Shown piece by piece: positions 45,821-58,324 of a stretch of 64,000 bases of DNA (the stretch's first letter is position 1; each line of letters opens with the position of its first letter). The notes under the pieces are model-generated. The model did no database searches. It had not been told where the DNA came from and saw only the letters and a program-made list of their open reading frames with translations. Where the stretch lies: assembly GCF_000165425.1 (NCBI RefSeq), contig NW_001799009.1, positions 127,005 to 191,004 of the forward strand. Direction: 5' to 3'. The position numbers and the translations under genes are program-made. This DNA comes from Paramecium tetraurelia (Eukaryota; Ciliophora; Oligohymenophorea; Peniculida; Parameciidae).

Positions 45821-46668
45821 ATGTAATAATGGGATTTAGTAAATGAATCAAGTGATTAGTTACGATTGTTTAGTTATTGTTTTATAGTGTGGAGTGCTTT
45901 ATTTATACTTTGCTACGATAGAATCAGATTGAATAACCTTAGTTCCAAAAAGCAAATCGATGTTTTCAACCGAGTCGTCTCAATTTTACACGGTCAATTC
46001 ACTTTTTGGGGATCACTCATAGTTATACTTTCTCAGACCCCTTACCAATTATAGGAAATGAATTCCTCTGAAATGCAATTCGTTATGATCGTCAGCGCAG
46101 GTTATTTTGCATACGACGTCATAATTTGCACTTATTTCGATTTGTATGACTATTGGCTGATATTCCATCACATAATTAGTTTGATGGCTTTTGGAGAAAG
46201 CATTCTGAACAAAAAATATGGACATATTATTATATGTAAATAGTTATACTGATAAAACTATATAGTCGGTATGTTCATCACTGAAATATCTAATTTGCCT
46301 ATGCATTTGAGACATATTTTGGGTTGTTTCGGATTAAGACAAACAAAGATATATGAATCAATCGAATTACTCTACTTCTCACTCTTCTTAATATTTAGAG
46401 GTATCTTGAGTCCGGTCTTACTAATCAGAACCTATGAGGACCTACATGCACCCTTATTGATTAAAATCTCTGCATCTGGATTGCTATTGTACTCAGTCTA
46501 TTACATCATAGAGTAATTAAAAATTCTACATCTATTTTTAGAATGATCAAAATTACTTAAAGAAAAGTCAGATCATATAGAGATCGGAAGAGAAGAAATC
46601 TCACTATGTATTGGTTTGCTCAGAATCCCCTACTACCAACACACAAATATGTAGACTCCATATTATGA
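45821..46668 (+). CDS. TLC-domain membrane protein (TLCD/TMEM136-like)
   Basis: Several hydrophobic helices and the TLC hallmark double His in YWLIFHHIISLMAFGES, with EISNLPMHLRHILG and LLYFSLFLIFRGILSP following, the order seen in TRAM/LAG1/CLN8 proteins of the TLCD/TMEM136 subgroup. These act on membrane lipid composition; a ceramide-synthase motif is not evident. Introns 46236-46265 (30 nt) and 46513-46541 (29 nt); the second adds a basic tail (KVRSYRDRKRRNL) ending at TGA 46666-46668. ATG 45821 is the in-frame start, leaving only six bases between it and the start of the divergent gene at 45814. Confidence 0.8.
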
Positions 46669-46906
46669 TAATATTAATAAGAAACTATATCTATTATTAT
46701 AAATGTTCTTATAAAAATGGGTGGTCTAAATCTGCTGATTTAACTGAAATTAATAGTTCTTTGCTAGATAAATATTTTTATTTTGTTTGATGAATAAATT
46801 TACTTTAAAATTTGATGATAAAATATTAGAAGAATAATATTAAAAAGTTAAACTGTCTAAAATTAGAAAACCCATTTATTTGGGACTGTTGTTACTAAGT
46901 TTTTGC

Positions 46907-48229
46907 ATGATGAGTTCAAATGCCATATTAAGTTTGTTTACTTCACAATAACAGACCGTAAAAGCATACATCAATTATTCTTACCTTATATTTATGGTCT
47001 TCTAAGCCCTAATTGTATACAAGAGACCTTATCTAATCAGATACTTATTGGTAATATCAAATATTGCCACAGGGTTGTTGCAATTCAATTTTAATGAATC
47101 AACACCAGCCTAAATTTACTATGACTAAAGTTCTTCATTTACTTAATTACAAGCAGTTGCATACTTCATTTCTGATTTCAAAGATGGAGTAATTCAAGTT
47201 TTAGCCTTGCTCGTTATGCGATTGATAATGACTTCAATGAAAATAGGAAATGTAGATTTGCAGACAATTTTAATAGGAATTGCCTCTACCTCTTTTATTC
47301 TTGTCACACTCTATGTAAACGACTAGAATTCAAGAAAGGAATTCTTAGGGAGCATTTAAGAAGATTTGTGGGATCATTCCTTAGCCATCCTCATTAAAAA
47401 GCCTCATTTCAGAGTTTAATACAATAAGGAATATATGAAAATAGATTTAATTTCCTCCCACCAATTATGTGATTTCCCAGGCTATGATGAAAATATTTGC
47501 GAAGGTTGTAATGGTAGATAGATTTTACATTTATATTAATACAATAAAGTTAATTTATCTGATTTTATTCTAGAATAGGCTTAAACAATCTAAAATTCAA
47601 TCAAAGTTCAATACAAGCATCACTCACTTTAATTGAGAATAGTTTGTGTAGGAATTAAGAATTTGAATATTGTTGTCATTTATGAAAAAGCAAGAGCAGA
47701 TGTAAGTGAATAAATAGTGCCTATTAAATTGAAAAATTTAATTTTTCAATATATTTAATCTTAATCTCAAAGAACTATTTATTAAAGGTTATTTAATCAA
47801 GGTTTATTATCAATTTTGTTAATTAATAAAATGAAATTAAAAGAAGTGGAAATTACTAAAATGTTTAAAAAATTGAATAAATAGTTTAAATATACTATGA
47901 AACCTCTTAAAATACTGCCGAAACATGTTAACTTTAAATTTTATACTTATTCTTCCTAATTGAAAATATTTTTGGTTTAAATCTTTCAAATATTTGATTA
48001 AATCTCGAAAAAGAGAGTATCGATATTATTTCAAGATTTAGAGGATTGCAATTTAATGCAGATTAAATTTAAACAAAGTTAAGAAAGAAATCTGAACCTC
48101 CTATTTCTTAGCTTTTATAGCAAAAATATTTTTATATAACAGATCAAACCTCTCTTGTTGTTTAATGAGCTGAATTTAGATTTGCAGATACAATTTAAAA
48201 AACACATACCATACTAACTAATTTATTGA
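46907..48229 (+). CDS. Multi-pass membrane protein, unrecognised
   Basis: Intronless TGA-free frame of 440 codons from ATG 46907 (MMSSNAILSLF). Hydrophobic segments lie near residues 25-40, 45-60, 90-110 and 120-135 (TILIGIASTSFILVTLYV). A cytosolic-looking part follows (HFRVQYNKEYMKIDL, ENICEGCNGRQ with a Cys pair, LRIVCVGIKNLNIVVIYEKA). The last 150 residues are Lys/Leu/Phe-rich and of lower quality. The layout, several helices then a soluble module, resembles ciliate sensor-type proteins, but I cannot name a domain. A gene structure with an intron near 47700 is possible. Confidence 0.5.
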
Positions 48230-48251
48230 TTTAAAATAAAATATATATATT

Positions 48252-49845
48252 TCAAAAAATCTTCTAATCTTTTTATAATATTGTATCATCCTCTCCAAAA
48301 TTTAGAGTATTTATTCTGGTGTCAATATTTGTTTAAACCATCCTAAAAGTGTGAGGCATCAGTAATTTTGAAGCTCGGTTTTAAGGCAGCGATCGAATCT
48401 TTAATTCAAGTTGTTGACTCTCCACCAACTTTTCCCTTTAATTTTTATATTGTTGGTATGCTACATAAAAAAGAATTGAGAGGAGAAACACTGCTAAAAT
48501 GTAAAATAAATAATAAATTGAAATAATAAAGGGTTTTTGGTTGAAGTGCACCATAAATTCCTTTTATTTCCAACCTTAATTTGTTCGATAGGTTAATTTA
48601 AACTTTTTTTCTATTTATTTTGAATCAGCTAAAAATTGATATAAAATTATGATACTTTCTATAAAGCACTTAATCTAATAGGGCTAAAGATGTGGTTGAA
48701 TTTGAAATAAATATTTAGATGTAGTTCCATAGATATAATTATCAGCTAAAACAAATTATTTAACCGAAGTTAACACAAAAGGAATTGCAGTTTCTTTTTC
48801 CTAATAATAAATAAGAAAATGAGTATGAAATCCCTGAACTAGTAGAACCTCCTCGTTTACTTCAACATCAACAATCTTATTAGAAATGTTGAATCTGGCA
48901 ACAGAACCCCACTTCTTATTAAGTAACTCAATGTTGAATTAGATTATATAATGCTGATTTTTGGTTTTGTAGGCAACAAAGACAAAGCTATCACTATTAA
49001 TAGTTAGAGCAATTCCATCAGTTTTGGGACCAATATTCTTCAAAAGAAGTTTGCTCATAACTTTTTGATTTTTAATAGTCAAATCAATAACCATCACTCC
49101 GTTTATTCTACACAGTACATAAAGTATATAATTAGTATCTCTTAACTTTGAAATAGAAAAATCTCTAAAATCAACAGCTGATAAACCTATGGATTATTTA
49201 TCTAATATGTAAGACTAGTAATCTTGATTTATTAAATAAATTTCTAAGCCTTCTGATCCAATAGCAGAAAATAAATAATAATCAATTATTTCAGAATAAT
49301 ACCTACTTTATCTACTTTACCAATTCCGAATTTCTCCTTAATTTTTTGTGTTTCTAAAATCTAAGTAGTGAGCATAGTCAGGATATGCTAAAATTAGATA
49401 TTCAGTAGATCCAATAAGTTAAGGCAGTGAAACCTACTCATGTGTGAAATTAAAAGAATAAATTTTTGAGGTTTCATCTATTAAACTAATATGGAAAAGA
49501 TGATTATTCATTGTTAATCCGTAAATTTCACTTTGTCCTAGGATCACCACATCGATCAAAAGATCAGAGTCTTCGACTATTGAATCATTATTTAATTAGT
49601 CAGAGGGTAGTTAAAATGTTTATCCTTCTGTTAATAATGTTCGATTTGAGAGATAACAAAACTAAGAGTTATTGATTAATTAATTATCGTCACTAGGTTA
49701 ATTTTAATCAATACTCGATCTGAACAAGCTAAGCTTCCAAAGCTTCTCTTACTTCAAATAAGGTCTAAACTTCACCAAACTTAACAAAATAGGATTATAT
49801 TGCTTTGCTCAGAATAGGAAGGGTTAGAAAAATGAACAATAGCAT
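48252..49845 (-). CDS. Type I membrane protein with large ectodomain
   Basis: Signal peptide MLLFIFLTLPILSKA at the start (49845), an ectodomain of about 400 residues with repeated beta-strand patterns (SVARFNISNKIVDVEVNEEV, YILYVLCRINGVMVIDL) that suggest a beta-propeller, one membrane span near residue 450 (IISIYYLFYILAVFLLSILF), and a cytosolic tail (QREKLVESQQLELKIRSL). One 22-nt intron, 49693-49714. TGA 48254-48252. Paramecium has many such surface or granule proteins; no specific family recognised. Confidence 0.7.
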
Positions 49846-49891
49846 GATTTTAGTAAAAATTACAAATTTATTTTATATTATTAATATACAT

Positions 49892-51330
49892 TCATATATC
49901 AAATTCCTATTTAAATAGTAAAGCATATTTAGCAACATCATCCTATTTGTAGGATAGTAGTTTCTGAATTACACTAACTCCATCCAGTTTCACAAAAATA
50001 ATGAAGAATTGGTTAGACTTGTTATCTTTAGCCTTGATTTCTCCTTTTCTAATGATTTTAATGAGAATTTCTAGTCCCTTCTTAAGATGAATGGAAGCGA
50101 TTTCTTTTTCATTTGCTATTTCCAACATGCTAAGAAGATATTAAATAAGTCCATTTCCAACTAGCCTGCCGACATCCTCATTAGTCCCTTATTGAATCGC
50201 ATTTCCAATCACTTCTAGGGCATCCCCTCTTAGATTTTAATTATCATCACTTAATGATCGAAAAAGAGAGACCAAAAAGTTTTAATTCGACAAAACCTTA
50301 AACAACGTTTCCGTTGCTGCAAATGTTTAAATCATATCTCCACTTTTATCTCTGCTTTTAGGATCAACAATCATTCTGATATGAGCAATAAATCCACATT
50401 CTAATAAGTATTTAATTTAGTCTTCAGTTCCATAAAATATGCATTCAAAAATTCGTAGGATCGATACGAAATTGCCCATGGGTAATAGATTAATCAATTA
50501 AGGCACTACTCCACTATTAATTAAGGCAGCAATTCTATTGGGTTCACCATCGATCATATATCCTAACGCCCAAATGGCATCGTTAATCATTTTTAAATTT
50601 TGTTGATTGAACTCTTCCATAATTACTTAGGCAAAAATCTCAAATGCTGATTGTATCTTATCAAACTTAGGACTTGGACGGCCTATACACAAATTAGCCA
50701 AACACCATATGTAGATCGATTTGTATTTGGATTCAATTTTGCTTATTATTTTATCCATACTGCAGGCTTACAGTATAGAATCTCGATATTTCACAGATTC
50801 ACCAGCCAATTTTCCTAATATAGTTATGATTAACATAATCAACTCACTTTAATTACCATCTAGTACACTCATAGACAATTAAAGAATTCCATTTTCCATA
50901 ATAATTCTTGTTATTTCACTTCTCCCTCCTGCTAGAATTGAAATGATTTCTAAATAATATTAAAAATATAAACAACATGCAGCTTCTAATTTTAATAAAT
51001 ATGTGCTTCCATATTAGATGATGTGAAATAAAATAGGTATGAGCTCATTTTCTTTGGCAATCTCTTACTCAAAATTCTTATGTAATATTGAAAATTTTAT
51101 ACAGCCAACGTTCTCCTTAATTTAATTATTGCTTTGTGGCTTTCAATAAAATCCTCTGACCTCAGTGCATTTATGGAGTCCATGACAGTAATATGATCTG
51201 CATCCATTCTTAAGATTTAAATTATTTCATCCTTCAGCTCTTGACATAGTTACTCCTATTGGACTAAGTCTTCATGGTTAGAATTTTGTTACAATTTTTT
51301 AATGCCTCCTAGTTTCTGACTATTTTTCAT
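49892..51330 (-). CDS. Importin-alpha-like armadillo-repeat protein
   Basis: Armadillo repeats across the protein: LIMLIITILGKLAGESVKYR, SIYIWCLANLCIGRP, MINDAIWALGYMIDGEPNRI, and ALEVIGNAIQQGTNEDVGRL. The repeated WCLANL and WALG motifs, with the conserved Trp of the nuclear-localisation-signal groove, match importin alpha. The N-terminus lacks an obvious basic importin-beta-binding stretch, so it may be a divergent member. One 26-nt intron, 51077-51102, ends in AAG. About 470 residues; start 51330 and TGA 49894-49892. Confidence 0.78.
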
Positions 51331-52027
51331 GGTTTTCTTTGTTTAATGTAGGAATAATAGAAGAATTTAATTATTTATCTCCACAGAATAGTTTATTCAT
51401 AATGAAATATAAATCATATATAATCTTTTAGTTCTTTCATTACGATGCACATATCAAATAATATATAATTTCAATTCAATCCAATTGAATAATTGTATCA
51501 TTCTTACTGACTACAAAATCGTTTGTTTCTCCCAGATTAAAAAGCATTTTGATTGGCATTTCTGTATTTTATACTACTAGATTCTCAGTAAATGTTATGT
51601 TTTCAAAGATGCAACATTTTTTGTTATCATATACATGGAATGATAAAAATAACAATAATATGATATATTATCATTTCAAATCAGGTTCAAGAAAGACTTT
51701 CATTAGGACTAATATATTTTTTGCTTTGATTGATATTTTAGGATTGCTTTTCAGGCTATTCAGATTATTCAATTAGAGATTATATTACATTACTCACCCT
51801 ATATACCTTATCTGTAATCATTGTAGTTCTTTGAATTAAATTTTGAGTTCATCACTTCCAAATTATGATTACTTATTTAATCAATATAATAAAAACTGAA
51901 ATAATATAATTATCATGGCAATAATAATTTTTTGATTGCAACAGATAATCTCTGGGTATTCTATCTACATTCTTCCTGCAAATTGCATTCTGAGATTTTA
52001 TATTTCTACTTTATGGAATACATAAAC
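51331..52027. other. Gap with a weak open frame
   Basis: About 700 bases. A plus-strand TGA-free frame near 51420-51650 (ILTDYKIVCFSQIKKHFDWH) looks partly protein-like but has no start or continuation. It may be a decayed fragment. Confidence 0.35.
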
Positions 52028-54691
52028 TCAATTAGTTTTGTGAACTCTTCCCCTTGACCCAAGTCTCTTGTTTATTGGGAATTCAATACGCACTAAGATT
52101 AAACTTTGTAAATATACTTTAGCAATAAGATCTTAAACGACCTGTAAATCATTCTTTTCAAGGTTGAATCTATCTTGTGGATAACTCATTGGTATAATCT
52201 TTTGTAAATGGAACTTTTGAAAGTATGAATCTTTCGCTTTGAATCCTGTGTACAGTGCGAGGTTTTTCATGCAAACTTAAGTTTTATAAAGAACATCATT
52301 CCCCAATAGAATATGATCGTCTCTAACCAATAAACGATTTAGGATAGTGATTGCATAATCATAACAAAAGGGTGTGTTTTAAATATTGCTCTCCTACACA
52401 GGAAAAGTGAATCCCACGTTGTAGATTTTGATAGAAACTCCTTTCTTGAGAGCAATGTCAGTCTAAATAGCTTTCACATGATCGATCATATATAATAGAG
52501 TGTGAGGAACACAATTTCGATCGACGAACAACACAGCCTTTTCATTATTGGAATTGATAATTTCATTAATCTTTTTATGGAATTCTTGCAAAAAAGCATC
52601 TTTGATATACATAAACACCTTTTGGAATTAGATTGCCAATGAATCTGTGTTGTCTCCCAACTTATCTTTTATTAATTGAAGTGTGACTTCATCAGCACAA
52701 ATGTCATAAAAAGGATAATCCTTATAATTCTATTTTAAATAGTCAACCAAGGTAGATTTGCCAGAACCAGGTATCATTAATGGATAGATGATTACTATTT
52801 TTTTTTAAGGCTTAACATCCTCATCAGATTCTTCTAAGTCTAGATCGTCTTAATCTTCTATTTATGGCTATTCTGCACATTCAAATTATTTGATTATAGC
52901 CTCCAACTTTTGTAAGTCAAATTCTTCCAAAACAAAGGTTCTATTTGGAAAATTCTTCTAGCACTCTTTCAAATATACTTAGCCTTTTTCTAGCCATCTC
53001 TCCAAACTCAACTATTATACTTTTGGTTTTGCAGTTGTAAATTGAACACCAAAGGAACTTATAATTGGATTGGAGTCTTAAAATATTTTAGATTATAAAT
53101 TCTGTAATGATATCTTGAATGCTTCTTAATTCATACCCAAGAAAACAAAGATGATGTTAGAGGGTTCTTAATTTTATAATGTTGAATTAACTAAGTAATC
53201 ATTTAGTTGTTATTCATTATTAATATTGTATGGTAATTTAGGTATCATATGTAAAATTGAGATCGCTCTTTATGCGAATACCTTTTGATTTCTACACATA
53301 TATTAGCATTCAACACATTGTATATTAAGATTATCTTTTAAACTTTGCAACACTTTGTCTTCAAACAGCATTGGCAATGTTAATAGAATCACTCTTACAT
53401 GACGTTAAAAGTTCTTCTATTTGACCTCACCTAACTCATCTATTTCACTCATTTTGTCCTCTTGCATATTTTGAATTTACTCTAGAAAATCTACAAATTT
53501 ATATCTTATCTTTTCAAAGGGAATTTTATTGTTATAAACTTCTTCAAAAGCCAATTTTGAAATATGAAGATAGTACCTTATAGGTTATGGTGGTGCATAT
53601 TGTTTGATGATGATTTGCAATTCATTCAGGAATTTCCCTAATTAGACTGATAATTGATAATGCTCATTCAATGTTATCTTTTAGATCAATACTTTCAACA
53701 TTTCTCTTAATTTTCTATATATTAAATATTCCATTGACTTTAATTTACAAAGACTTATAGTTTAGTGATTTCCGATTTAATCCTCAGCCACAATATAAGT
53801 AACTGATCCTTCTCCTTCTAATTCCATAGGCCCTTCTCCTATGAGTTTCGACCATATTGCTAATTGTTTAAGGACAGCTTCATAATTATCAAAGTTTTTG
53901 ATTGATGAATTTTTTACGAATTGCAAATGAAATTATTCACAAATTTACTTAGTTTGCTCGACTGGTAAACAAATATCTGGGGAATTGTTATTAACAATGG
54001 CATAAAAGATGAGTTGAAGGTGTGAGTACTTTGTTATGTGCTGATAATCAGGATTACCACAATACTCTCCTATCAGAGTATTTTCAGTAAGAAAGGATTT
54101 TAAATCATCAAAATTTTATTCTTTAATAATTTCCAACCACTATTTTGCAATCAATTTAGCCCACGTATGTCTTAAATCATTATATAAATTTAGATCATCC
54201 ATTGTTTGAAAGAGAATTGTGCAGTTTTTACTAGCCACCAACCAATATCCATTTGTAAAACTAATTTGACAGTGTTCACCATTTTCTTTGAATAATTTGT
54301 ACAAATGAATCTTTTTCCCTTCTTGAATGGCTTGTTTGATGGGATGCAAAATATTAAAACATGCTTTCTCATGATACCTCGACAATTTAACATTTTATTA
54401 TTCCAATTCATAATCAATGTACTTCCTTTCAAGATCGTAGAACTTTCGCATTCCTCTTCTGCAGATGCGGATAGAATCTTCATGTACTAAAATTGAATTG
54501 CCTCTTCTAACATTCGCTAGGAAGAAAGGATTTTTGAGGTATAGCTTGTCCTCCATTGGACCTTTCTTATGTAATGAAATATCATAAAGTTGGAAGCCAA
54601 AAATATCCTATTTTACTAGTAAAATCTTTTTGTGCTCTTTCATTTTCTATAAGTATTCGGCAGGATCAGAAATGTAAATACCTTGTTACAT
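52028..54691 (-). CDS. RNA ligase-polynucleotide kinase fusion (tRNA-ligase type)
   Basis: Intronless, 887 residues; start 54691 (MQQGIYISDP), TGA 52030-52028. The N-terminal half looks like a T4 Rnl1/Trl1-type adenylyltransferase: LYKLFKENGEHCQISF (KxxG nucleotidyl-lysine motif, Lys at about 135), NGYWLVASKN, TLIGEYCG, EGEGSVTYIV and LCKLKSMEYLIYRKLRE (motif V). The C-terminal part from about residue 630 carries a P-loop (MIPGSGKSTLVDYL) and kinase-like sequence (VLFVDRNCVPHTLL), as in the 5'-kinase domain of tRNA ligases. It could seal tRNA exons or repair cleaved RNA. No cyclic phosphodiesterase domain is obvious. Confidence 0.75.
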
Positions 54692-54747
54692 AATTAAATT
54701 AATAATTTATGGAGTAATTTTAAAATGCATATAAAGAGTTGGGAAAG

Positions 54748-54975
54748 ATGGTCAAAATGAGTACCTTTTACCAGGCATAGAAGAAAGAATAAAAAAACAA
54801 TGGAAAGCAATAAAAGATAAGTCAAAAATCAAAGAAAATTAAAGAAGCTCCATTAGCATCCAGAGAAGAGTTGATGCAAAAACTGAAAAACAAAATAGAT
54901 TCATTGAAAGCTGACAGAACTACAAAGAAAGATTATGTACCCCTTAGAAAACAAAGATAATAATAAAAAAAATGA
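54748..54975 (+). CDS. Small very basic protein
   Basis: Intronless 75-residue frame, ATG 54748 to TGA 54973-54975, 56 bases from the divergent RNA ligase start. About one third Lys/Arg (KKIKEAPLASREELMQKLKN, RTTKKDYVPLRKQRQQQKK). Probably a nucleic-acid-binding or nucleolar protein, a guess from composition. Gln codons are TAA/TAG. No family recognised. Confidence 0.6.
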
Positions 54976-55786
54976 ATATATATAATTATCTCTAAAGGAA
55001 ATTATATATTTATTAAATAATATAGTCCTAAGAAGTATGTCGTGAATGTGATCCTCATTTCTTATATCTGATGAACTAAACCACTTCTAGAGTGTGAGAG
55101 ATTCGATTTTTGGAGAGAGTTCAAAAAAGGGGAAAAATCAATTCTTGAGTGACTCTAGAAATCTGTCCTTCTTAAAGAATTTAGTGACAATAGTGCCTCG
55201 AATTGATGTCATCATTCCACATATTATTCTTCAAATCATTCAAAATAATGTGAAAATTATACATTTTTTACATCATATAAAATAGTATATTTCTAAAGTG
55301 GCATTTTAAAATAGGAATATTTTTAGTTCTATTAGATTTTTTACAAACTCCCTTAAATGATGCATCAATTGAATTGCTGCGTTAACTCAAACAAGATATA
55401 TTCTAAAAACACCTTTTCCTCCAAGTTGAAAACTCTAATTGATAAGAAAAAATGAAAACTTTTTTCTGGGCTAGATATTTTTATTTTACTGTTAAAATAA
55501 TTATTATAAAAATATATTTATAATAATTTATTTAATTGTGATTTTCAGCGTTATTCTTGTATTCAAATTTCAAAAAATTGCTCCATTTGATTCAGATTAA
55601 TGAGTTTCTAAACCCTCATTTATTAATTTACAATATACACAATAAATAAAATTAATAAATGACGCTATAAGTTATTGCATATTGAATCACTAGATTTTGA
55701 AAATAATATATATTAATGATGAATTATCGTAATTCAAATCCGACAATATCTTTATTACTCAAATCAATATTAAATACACAAAAAAA
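54976..55786. other. Gap with protein-like fragments
   Basis: About 800 bases. Between 55030 and 55290 the plus strand shows pieces in two frames (VCRECDPHFLYLMNQTTSRV; DSIFGESSKKGKNQFLSDSR, RNLSFLKNLVTIVPR) but no complete gene. It may be a relic. The remainder is AT-rich. Confidence 0.35.
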
Positions 55787-56160
55787 ATGTAAAGGAAGCA
55801 GTAATACGAAAGTGATTTCAATAATTTTTAAGAAGCCAACAAAGTTTCACTTGATTAAATGTACTATAAACAAGACCTTAATGAAAAACACAAAGAGACA
55901 TGCCTCAAAAATGCCAAGACTTTTGAATTGTTTGCCACCTGTAAGAATTCTAGATTTATGTAGGTATGGAAAGACATGAGGGCAAAATAGATAATATTGC
56001 TAAATACCTCTCGATGAAGATGCTCTTTATTGAAAAATAAGCACTACAATGCTATAAAGTAAACACAAATGACAGAGAATACGAAAGTTGCCATCAAAGA
56101 GTTGAACAGCAGCTTCATGATGTCTACAGTGAATACTACCAAGGTTTACTTCACCTTTGA
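55787..56160 (+). CDS. Small Cys-containing protein, possibly mitochondrial
   Basis: 116 residues from ATG 55787 with one 23-nt GTA..TAG intron, 55941-55963. Four spaced Cys: CLKNAKTFELFATC, then LQCYKVNTNDREYESC, with helices between (DNIAKYLSMKMLFIEKQAL). Paired Cys helices recall CHCH-type intermembrane-space proteins, but the spacing is not a classic CX9C. An upstream exon from ATG 55661 (MTLQ, then a possible 23-nt intron) would extend the N-terminus. TGA 56158-56160. Confidence 0.6.
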
Positions 56161-56971
56161 CTTCATATATATTTTTTTATTAATAACCGATTACCCAAAT
56201 CTTATTTTCCATTATTTCACTTTATAAAAATTTTTACATTTTTATATAATTATAATAATTTTCTCTCAATAAACGAAAAATATTCTCTAATAATTTATAC
56301 AATTTAATTAAATTCATTCATATGATCTAAGCAATTAATAAGGGTTTTATTCATTCATGAATATAGATAATCAAGTATAGGAATAAATATCTTCCATCAT
56401 TATCTAATGTAAAATAGCCTAAAAATGATATTCTGTAATTTTTCGAAAATAATTGAATGTTCAAGTTTCTTCATCTTCGGATGTATCATTGTAGAATTAC
56501 TCTTTCTTTAAATAATTTCAAATTATTCTATAGAAATCACTTTTATATTAATTTTGTATCAAATTTAACTAATATTCTTCTAATTTTATTCCTTTGCTTG
56601 TTATTTTGTAACTTAAAATTTTCTATCTGTAATTTAAAAAGCCATTCATAACTTAAATTAAATAAATATGTAGTTTTATATCTAACGAGATTTGATTTTT
56701 GATGAAATTTTGGATTTATAAGAAGATAAAAGTAACATAATATTGCTGAATTTTCTTTCTATATCTAAGATTTCAAAATGGAAGATTGCCTCTTGAATTA
56801 CCCAAAAAGTGTTAATTTAAAACAATAGTCTATTTAAATATATTACACATTCTCATACTTTAACATCATTTTATAGAATTGATTATTGTATATATATATA
56901 TTAAGAAATTTAAGTTTTGAATTAAGAATACCTTTTAGTAATGATTATTCAAGTCCTAATTAATAGAATAA
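56161..56971. other. AT-rich non-coding gap
   Basis: About 800 bases between convergent genes; nothing recognised. Confidence 0.4.
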
Positions 56972-57547
56972 TCAAAATATTTCAACTGATCTTTCACTTT
57001 AATCCCATTTAGCTATAGTGATGGATGGTTTGCACTCAACTTTGTTCTAATTGTAACTGGGTTATTCAATATTTGATTTTTGTCTTCTACAACGAGGTAC
57101 AATCTTATAATTGAGCTTAGTTTTCTCTTATGGGTAGCGAATGCTCAAGAAGCATTTCTCGATTTATAAACCTATTGTATCTTTTATTTCAACAGGTTTT
57201 TGATGTTTTTTAGACTTTCTCATGATGGGTGTTGCTGATTGAGTCCTTGATGTGTGACTGCGAGATTCAGTTTATTTATATTTCAGATTGGCCAGACTCT
57301 TAATTTGAGGGGCTTCTTTGATTTAAACACGAGCACTGAAAATTCTAACTTTCTTCGGTAGATATGTTTCTTCTAAGATTTTTTATTTATTCTCGATGCT
57401 TCGCCTTATTTGAGATATTTGGTCTGAGTTTTATTAAATATTTTGGCTTGTTTCTCTTTAACAAGACACAGATTATTCAAATGGTTAAAAATTAAATTGT
57501 CTTCCACTTGGAGTCCAAATGTTATGGAAACTATTCCAGAGAGACAT
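56972..57547 (-). CDS. Polar Ser/Lys-rich protein with KKVRIF motif
   Basis: Frame of 191 residues from the Met at 57547 (MSLWNSFHNIWTPSGRQ) to TGA 56974-56972. A longer start at 57653 would use a 22-nt intron 57620-57641 and overlap the divergent TMEM147 start, so I prefer 57547. Segments: IRRSIENKQKILEETYLPKK, KKVRIFSARVQIKEAPQ, and a Ser/Thr/Arg part. The KKVRIFSARVQI stretch faintly recalls the motif of the small proteins at 9279, 31866 and 37048, but this may be chance. Probably disordered. Confidence 0.62.
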
Positions 57548-57646
57548 ACGATTTTATTTGAAATGCTTACGCGTCTAACTAGGTTTGTCTTGAACTTGTA
57601 AAGTCAATAATTTAGTAATCTTTAAATCAAATAATTATTACATTTA

Positions 57647-58294
57647 ATGGCATTTTCACATTTGATAAATTGTCTTTTGCTAGCATTTGGACCTTTCTTT
57701 GTTGTGTACAAAGCAAGATCACTGTAAGATTGATGTATTAATTCTAGTGCTGAGCAAGGAGCCTACAAGACTGTATTGATTAGCATTTTAGGATGTTTGC
57801 TGACATAATTTTGTAAATTGTTTCTGTTGGCCTCTTTGTCGGTGATTACTGAATAATTGATTCACGTAAGGGATGGCACTTAAATTGTAGATTAAATTGC
57901 TGTTCGATTTGATCGATTGCTATGGAATCATCTTAGTAGCAAAATAAAAGACTAATATCGATGATAAAATAAGCAGAGTATTTGCAATTGCAATTGGGTG
58001 GGCATTGATGGATTGTGTGATGAAACACCTCTTCACTTTCATTCCAAATGCTACAACTGACGAGTTTACATGGACATTCATTTTGAGAGGATTCACAGCC
58101 AATTTAGAGTTTGTATATACATTATTTTAAATTAGTTTGAAACCTTGTTCTTGGTGGGACTACTGCAATCAAAAAACAAAATTAGTTATGCTTTGATCTT
58201 GTTAAAGGTTCTTGTGCTCCCCAATTTCCAAGATATCATCACCAGAGGAGGATTGTCTTCAGCATACATGCTTGTGTCTAGATTTGTTATATGA
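57647..58294 (+). CDS. TMEM147: TMEM147-like ER membrane protein
   Basis: Starts MAFSHLINCLLLAFGPFFVV, aligning with the N-terminus of animal TMEM147 (F-H-x-x-N-C..A..P). Then FCKLFLLASL, LLFDLIDCYGIILVA, AIAIGWALMDCVMK and TWTFILRGFTANLEF follow in family order, with seven hydrophobic helices. TMEM147 works with nicalin and NOMO at the ER translocon. Introns: 57724-57747 (24 nt), 57866-57890 (25 nt) and 58113-58135 (23 nt), all GTA..TAG. About 190 residues. TGA 58292-58294; the next same-strand gene starts 30 bases later. Confidence 0.85.
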
Positions 58295-58324
58295 GTATTT
58301 TTACAATTTACAAATATATTATAA

